NCBI RefSeq assembly: GCF_028290625.1
Contig: NZ_JAQGJM010000001.1
Span: forward strand, 268,360 to 332,359
From: Devosia sp.
GTDB lineage: Bacteria; Pseudomonadota; Alphaproteobacteria; Rhizobiales; Devosiaceae
Direction of reading: 5' to 3'
DNA: 64,000 nucleotides
Of the stretch, positions 60,472-64,000 are shown piece by piece. Within the stretch, counting starts at the first letter, position 1. Every line of letters begins with the position of its first letter. The position numbers and the translations under genes are program-made. The notes beneath the pieces were generated by a model. The model did not search any database. It saw only the letters and a list, made by a program, of their open reading frames with translations, and was not told where the DNA came from.

Positions 60472-62025
60472 GTGGCCAGCGACCAGACCTTCGACGTGGT
60501 GATCGTTGGCAGTGGCGTGGGGGGCGGGGCCGCGGCGCTCCGCCTGGCGCGCACCGGTCTCTCTGTCGCGGTGCTTGAACGGGGCGAATACCTGCCGCGC
60601 GAGGCCGCCAACTGGGACCCGGCCGCAGTGTTCCCCGGCCAGCGCTATGTGGATAAGGGGGAGTCCTGGTCGTTCAACGGAAGCGCCCCTGAGCGTCCCA
60701 GCGCTTACTACTATGTCGGCGGCGCAACGAAAATGTTCGGCGGCGTGATGATGCGCTTGCGCGAACGCGATTTCGGCGAGTTGGAATATGCCGACGGTCG
60801 TTCGCCGGCGTGGCCAATCCAGTACAAGGACTTGGAGCCGTACTACGGAGAGGCGGAACGGCTCTTCAATGTCCACGGCAAGGCAGAGCTCGATCCTACC
60901 GAACCGCCAAGGGTCCACGGCCTGCCGTATCCGCCGGTCGATCACGAACCCGGCATGGAACAGCTCATCTACAAGCTTCGCGACCAGGGCTTGCAACCAT
61001 TTGCATTGCCGCTCGCCATTCAGCGACATAGCGGCGGCAGCTGTCTCCGTTGCGCTACGTGCGACGGTTTTCCCTGCAAGGTTGATGCCAAATCGGACGC
61101 AGAAATCGCTCTGATCCGGCCTGCACTCGCATACCCAAATGTCACCTTGTTCACGCGCACCAAAGTCGACCGTTTCGATCTGGGCAGCGACGGCAAGTCG
61201 ATTGCCGCTGTCCGTGGCAGCCGGGACGGTGAAGAGCTGACCTTTCGCGCCAAGACCTTCATTCTCGCAGCCGGAGCGATCAACTCCGCCGCGCTGCTGC
61301 TGAGATCCGCGCAAGGCAGCTTCGAGCAGGGGTTGGCGAATTCTTCCGGCGTCGTCGGCCGCCATTATATGGCGCACAATTCCTCGGTGATTATGGCGCT
61401 CGGTACCAACCGGCCAGGGACCGTTTTCCAAAAGACATTCGGTCTAAACGACTTCTATTTCGGCGATCGCGACTACCCATATCCGATGGGCAATGTGCAG
61501 ATGATCGGCAAGGTGCATGGACCCATGCTGCAGCATCGCCTTCCGTTCCTCCCGAGTGGCATCCGCCAGGCTATCGCCGAGCACAGCGTCGACTGGTACG
61601 CCCAGTCAGAAGACCTGCCTCACCCCGATAGCCGCGTCACGGTGGGGCGCGGCGGGGACATTGCACTGACACGCGTCCCGACAAACCTCGGCGCTCATCG
61701 CGAACTCATAAAACGCACCAAGCGGTTCATGCACGCCATGGGCTTTCCGATCGTGCTCGTGGAAGGGCTCGGGATCAAAACCACATCCCACCAATGCGGC
61801 ACGATCCGGATGGGCAAAAATCCCGGGAGCGCGGCGCTCGATCCGTTCTGCCGATCGTTTGATCATCCGAACCTTTTCGTCACTGACGGGGCGTTCTTCC
61901 CGTCATCGGCCGGGGTCAATCCGTCGCTGACCATCGCGGCCCAGGCTATGCGGGCCGCCGACCACATCATCCGCACTGACTTTGGTGTCGCGCGGCCAAT
62001 TTCCTCAATGGCGGGGGCAGCATGA
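60472..62025 (+). CDS. GMC-family oxidoreductase with CxxCxTCDGFPC motif, second copy
   Basis: 517 residues from a GTG at 60472, 6 bases after the ATPase gene. Paralogous to the protein at 36746: VVIVGSGVGGGAAALRLA FAD motif, VGGATKMFGG, four-cysteine CLRCATCDGFPC near residue 195, C-terminal HQCGTIRMG and NPSLTIAAQAMRA. Cytoplasmic (no signal peptide), so it would oxidise the compound imported by the preceding transporter. A sugar or cyclitol hydroxyl is likely; no electron acceptor subunit is visible. Confidence 0.86.
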   Translation: MASDQTFDVVIVGSGVGGGAAALRLARTGLSVAVLERGEYLPREAANWDPAAVFPGQRYVDKGESWSFNGSAPERPSAYYYVGGATKMFGGVMMRLRERDFGELEYADGRSPAWPIQYKDLEPYYGEAERLFNVHGKAELDPTEPPRVHGLPYPPVDHEPGMEQLIYKLRDQGLQPFALPLAIQRHSGGSCLRCATCDGFPCKVDAKSDAEIALIRPALAYPNVTLFTRTKVDRFDLGSDGKSIAAVRGSRDGEELTFRAKTFILAAGAINSAALLLRSAQGSFEQGLANSSGVVGRHYMAHNSSVIMALGTNRPGTVFQKTFGLNDFYFGDRDYPYPMGNVQMIGKVHGPMLQHRLPFLPSGIRQAIAEHSVDWYAQSEDLPHPDSRVTVGRGGDIALTRVPTNLGAHRELIKRTKRFMHAMGFPIVLVEGLGIKTTSHQCGTIRMGKNPGSAALDPFCRSFDHPNLFVTDGAFFPSSAGVNPSLTIAAQAMRAADHIIRTDFGVARPISSMAGAA

Positions 62026-62146
62026 GACAGATCGCTTTCCAACTTTTCACGGCTCGAGAATTCGGTGCGGTCGCCGCGGATTTTGCCGCTAGTTCACTGA
62101 ACAACATGCAGAATTCGTAGAGTAACGCCGTTTCGCGTATATCAAT

Positions 62147-62160
62147 TGCATCGATCTAAT
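62147..62160. promoter_or_regulatory. LacI-type operator (TTGCATCGATCTAA)
   Basis: 12 of 14 bases match the palindrome. It lies 59 bases before the DapA-family aldolase ATG. Confidence 0.55.
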
Positions 62161-62219
62161 CAAGATGCTAGCGTCAGTAAATTCCTTGGGAAAGACTTCC
62201 CTTCTTGCGGGAGAAGAAC

Positions 62220-63158
62220 ATGAAGACCACGCCAGTCACTTTCGCCGACCTTGAGAGCTCCGTCATTGCCGTGCCGCCTATGGCACGCAATGCAGACTTC
62301 ACGGTCAATCGCGGTGAGACCAGCAAGATCATCGACCACATCGAGGCGGGCGGGATTCGCAGCTTGATGTTCGGCGGCAATGCTAATTTCTACCACCTGC
62401 CAAATTCCTGGTACGCCGAAACGATCGACTTTCTCGCCGACGCTGCTGGCGACGACACCTGGGTGCTGCCGGCGATCGGTCCCGATTTCGGCAAGTTGCA
62501 CGACCATGCGGCCATCCTCAGGGAGCGCCAATTCCCGGCCGCAATGCTGCTTCCCTCGACCGCGATGTTCACGGCGACGGGCGTGGCCACAGCCATTCGT
62601 CACTTCGTCGAGCGGTCCGGCATCAAGGCCGTCATCTACCTCAAGTCCGAGGGTTTTCTGACCCCGGATCTGGTCAAGGCGCTGGTGGAAGACGATTTGA
62701 TCTGTTCGATCAAATATGCGGTCGTCCGGCAGAATCCGTTGCGGGATGATCTGCTGGCCCGGCTCGTTGATCTTATCGATCGACGCTACCTCGTGAGCGG
62801 CATTGGCGAGCGGCCCGTGGTTGAACATTTTTCGGGATTTGGCCTCACCAGTTTCACCACGGGTTCCGGCGTTATCGCGCCACGTCTCGCCATGCAACTG
62901 CGTGAGACCTTGCTGGCCAAGGACTACGAGCGCGCTGCTGAAATGGTGCGCCTGTTCATCCCGCTTGAGGATGAGCGCGACCGTGTCCACCCCGCCCGGG
63001 TGCTTCATGACGCCATCGGAGCCGCCGGAATTGCCGATACTGGCCCGCAGGCGCCGCTTTTCTCCGGTCTAGACGCATCGGAATTGCGCGCCACAACCAC
63101 CGCCGCGCGACACTTGCTGCTCGAGGAGGAGAAATCGCGAGCTCTGCTGGCTGCGTAG
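62220..63158 (+). CDS. Dihydrodipicolinate synthase (DapA)-family aldolase/hydratase
   Basis: 312 residues from ATG 62220 with GGGAGAAG upstream. TIM-barrel features: VIAVPPMARNADFTVN at the start, GGIRSLMFGGNANF replacing the usual GTTGE, and a Schiff-base lysine in AVIYLKSEGF near residue 150. The YYN tyrosine of true DapA is missing (segment AMLLPSTAMFT). So it is not lysine biosynthesis; sugar-acid aldolases or dehydratases (KDG-type) are relatives. Controlled by its own LacI-type site, and followed by another site and the binding-protein gene. Confidence 0.82.
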   Translation: MKTTPVTFADLESSVIAVPPMARNADFTVNRGETSKIIDHIEAGGIRSLMFGGNANFYHLPNSWYAETIDFLADAAGDDTWVLPAIGPDFGKLHDHAAILRERQFPAAMLLPSTAMFTATGVATAIRHFVERSGIKAVIYLKSEGFLTPDLVKALVEDDLICSIKYAVVRQNPLRDDLLARLVDLIDRRYLVSGIGERPVVEHFSGFGLTSFTTGSGVIAPRLAMQLRETLLAKDYERAAEMVRLFIPLEDERDRVHPARVLHDAIGAAGIADTGPQAPLFSGLDASELRATTTAARHLLLEEEKSRALLAA

Positions 63159-63192
63159 TAAGCGCCTGGTTTGGGGGCGGTGCTCACTGATT

Positions 63193-63206
63193 TTAGATCG
63201 ATCTAA
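63193..63206. promoter_or_regulatory. LacI-type operator (perfect TTAGATCGATCTAA)
   Basis: Second exact copy, 88 bases before the binding-protein ATG at 63295. Confidence 0.75.
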
Positions 63207-63294
63207 TCGGTCTTTGGAATGCGGCCCCGGGAGGGGCGGAATGGCTGGGTCCGGGCCATTGGAAGCAAGGATGGGACGAACAAGGGAGACGACA

Positions 63295-64000
63295 ATGACT
63301 CTAACGATGCGTACAGGCCGCAACGTCGTTCGCGGGACAATTGCCGCGGGACTGCTGGCGACCTTCTTGACTGGAATGGCCCTTGCCGATGGCAAGGTGG
63401 AGGTGATGCACTATTGGACGTCTGGCGGCGAAGCGAACGCCCTCAACGTGCTCAAGGAAGCGCTGCAGAAGGATGGCATCGCCTGGGAAGACTCGGCCGT
63501 CGCTGGTGGCTCAGGTACGAACGCTATTCAGGTTCTGCAGGCTCGCGTGGCCTCCGGCAATCCGCCGGCAGCGATGCAGATGCATGGCGAGCAGATCAAG
63601 TCTTACGCAGCTGAGGGGCTGCTGGGCGATCTGAGTGAAGTGGCTACTGCCCAGAACTGGGACGCTGTGATAGCGCCAGAACTGCAGGCCTATGCCAAGT
63701 CGAACGGCGTCTATGTCGGCGTACCGTTCAACGAACACCGTCACAATTGGATGTGGGTGAGCAAGAAGCTCATGGACCAGTATGGTGGCGTCGTGCCCAC
63801 CACCTGGGACGAATGGTTCACGCTTGCCGACAAGATGAAGGCCGATGGCATCCAGCCGCTGGCTCATGGCGGTCAGCCCTGGCAGGAATTCATGCTCTGG
63901 GAAGATATCCTGGTTGCGACCGGTGGCGTGGAATTCCACAAGGCGGCAATTTCCAACCTCGATGCAGCCGCTCTGTCGAGCGACAACATGATCAAGACCT
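63295..64000 (+). CDS. Sugar ABC transporter substrate-binding protein (CUT1), cut by window end
   Basis: The frame opens at ATG 63295 after GGGAGACGAC and stays open to the end, 235 residues so far. Signal peptide with hydrophobic GLLATFLTGMALA and cleavage before DGKVEV, then VMHYWTSGGEANAL, a typical opening of family 1 sugar-binding proteins, plus GNPPAAMQMHGEQIKSYA and VPFNEHRHNWMWVSKKLMDQ. It resembles glucose/mannose-type binding proteins. Presumed partner of the permeases and ATPase at 57513-60465, although separated from them by the GMC and aldolase genes and with its own operator. Substrate unknown. Confidence 0.9.
   Translation, partial: MTLTMRTGRNVVRGTIAAGLLATFLTGMALADGKVEVMHYWTSGGEANALNVLKEALQKDGIAWEDSAVAGGSGTNAIQVLQARVASGNPPAAMQMHGEQIKSYAAEGLLGDLSEVATAQNWDAVIAPELQAYAKSNGVYVGVPFNEHRHNWMWVSKKLMDQYGGVVPTTWDEWFTLADKMKADGIQPLAHGGQPWQEFMLWEDILVATGGVEFHKAAISNLDAAALSSDNMIKT

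Noticed and set aside
1..64000. Search for prophage, IS elements, CRISPR arrays, toxin-antitoxin pairs and secretion systems
   Set aside because: No integrase, transposase, direct-repeat array or toxin motif was found by reading the sequence and translations.

Overview
The window looks like a chromosomal segment of a GC-rich alphaproteobacterium. An rpmH-rnpA pair at the left edge, tripartite tricarboxylate (Tct) transport, a DctBD-type two-component system with a sigma-54 promoter, and many ABC importers with oxidoreductase operons all suggest Hyphomicrobiales, perhaps a Devosia-like lineage. That placement is inferred from gene content only. I see no phage, insertion sequence, CRISPR array or plasmid backbone.

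Left part (1-23.2 kb), mostly housekeeping and transport: partial rnpA and rpmH with a clear sigma-70 promoter; a flavin disulfide-reductase-like protein without its redox cysteines; an orphan sensor kinase with a leaderless-looking promoter; tRNA-Arg(ACG); a DctD/DctB-like pair divergent from tctCBA, with an exact -24/-12 promoter and two upstream inverted repeats; a panB / coaX-remnant / coaBC / panC operon whose genes overlap; a lipid kinase; two MFS exporters; a MOSC protein; an imine-reductase-like dehydrogenase and a GH3 glycosidase behind two LacI-type operators; and a divergent NmrA-like / LysR pair.

Middle part (23.2-38.3 kb), catabolic: a minus-strand operon with a ribose-type ABC importer (permease, binding protein, single-domain ATPase), a VOC protein, a Gfo/Idh/MocA dehydrogenase and an unrecognised protein. 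Next comes module 1: an HpsN/histidinol-dehydrogenase-like enzyme, a thiamine-diphosphate (ThDP) enzyme and an unrecognised His-rich protein, divergent from an unusual HTH regulator. Two GMC oxidoreductases and a LysR regulator follow.

Nucleoside region (38.3-51.8 kb): a long minus-strand gene set with a BMP-type nucleoside ABC importer, an amidohydrolase/deaminase, an aminotransferase, an SDR, an alpha/beta hydrolase, an M20 carbamoylase/ureidopropionase-like amidase, a nucleoside phosphorylase and DeoC. A GntR/FCD regulator is divergent from it. The set fits uptake and dismantling of nucleosides and bases down to sugar phosphate and amino-acid-like fragments.

Right part (52-64 kb): module 2, a second HpsN-like gene plus ThDP enzyme with a paralogous HTH regulator, then a maltose-type ABC system (two permeases, ATPase, and a binding protein cut by the window end), a cysteine-motif GMC oxidoreductase paralogous to the one at 36.7 kb, a DapA-family aldolase and a DUF1349 protein. 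A palindrome, TTAGATCGATCTAA, recurs before most transcription units here and also before the imine-reductase/GH3 pair near 18.5 kb, so the two loci probably share one regulon. No LacI-family gene is visible in the window.

The most interesting feature is the duplicated module (HpsN-like dehydrogenase + ThDP enzyme + HTH regulator with an uncharacterised conserved C-terminal region, and nearby a GMC oxidase and an ABC importer). Its substrate cannot be read from sequence. Sulfonated or polyhydroxylated compounds are possible, but no Xsc/Pta/sulfite-exporter genes that would settle a sulfonate route are present.
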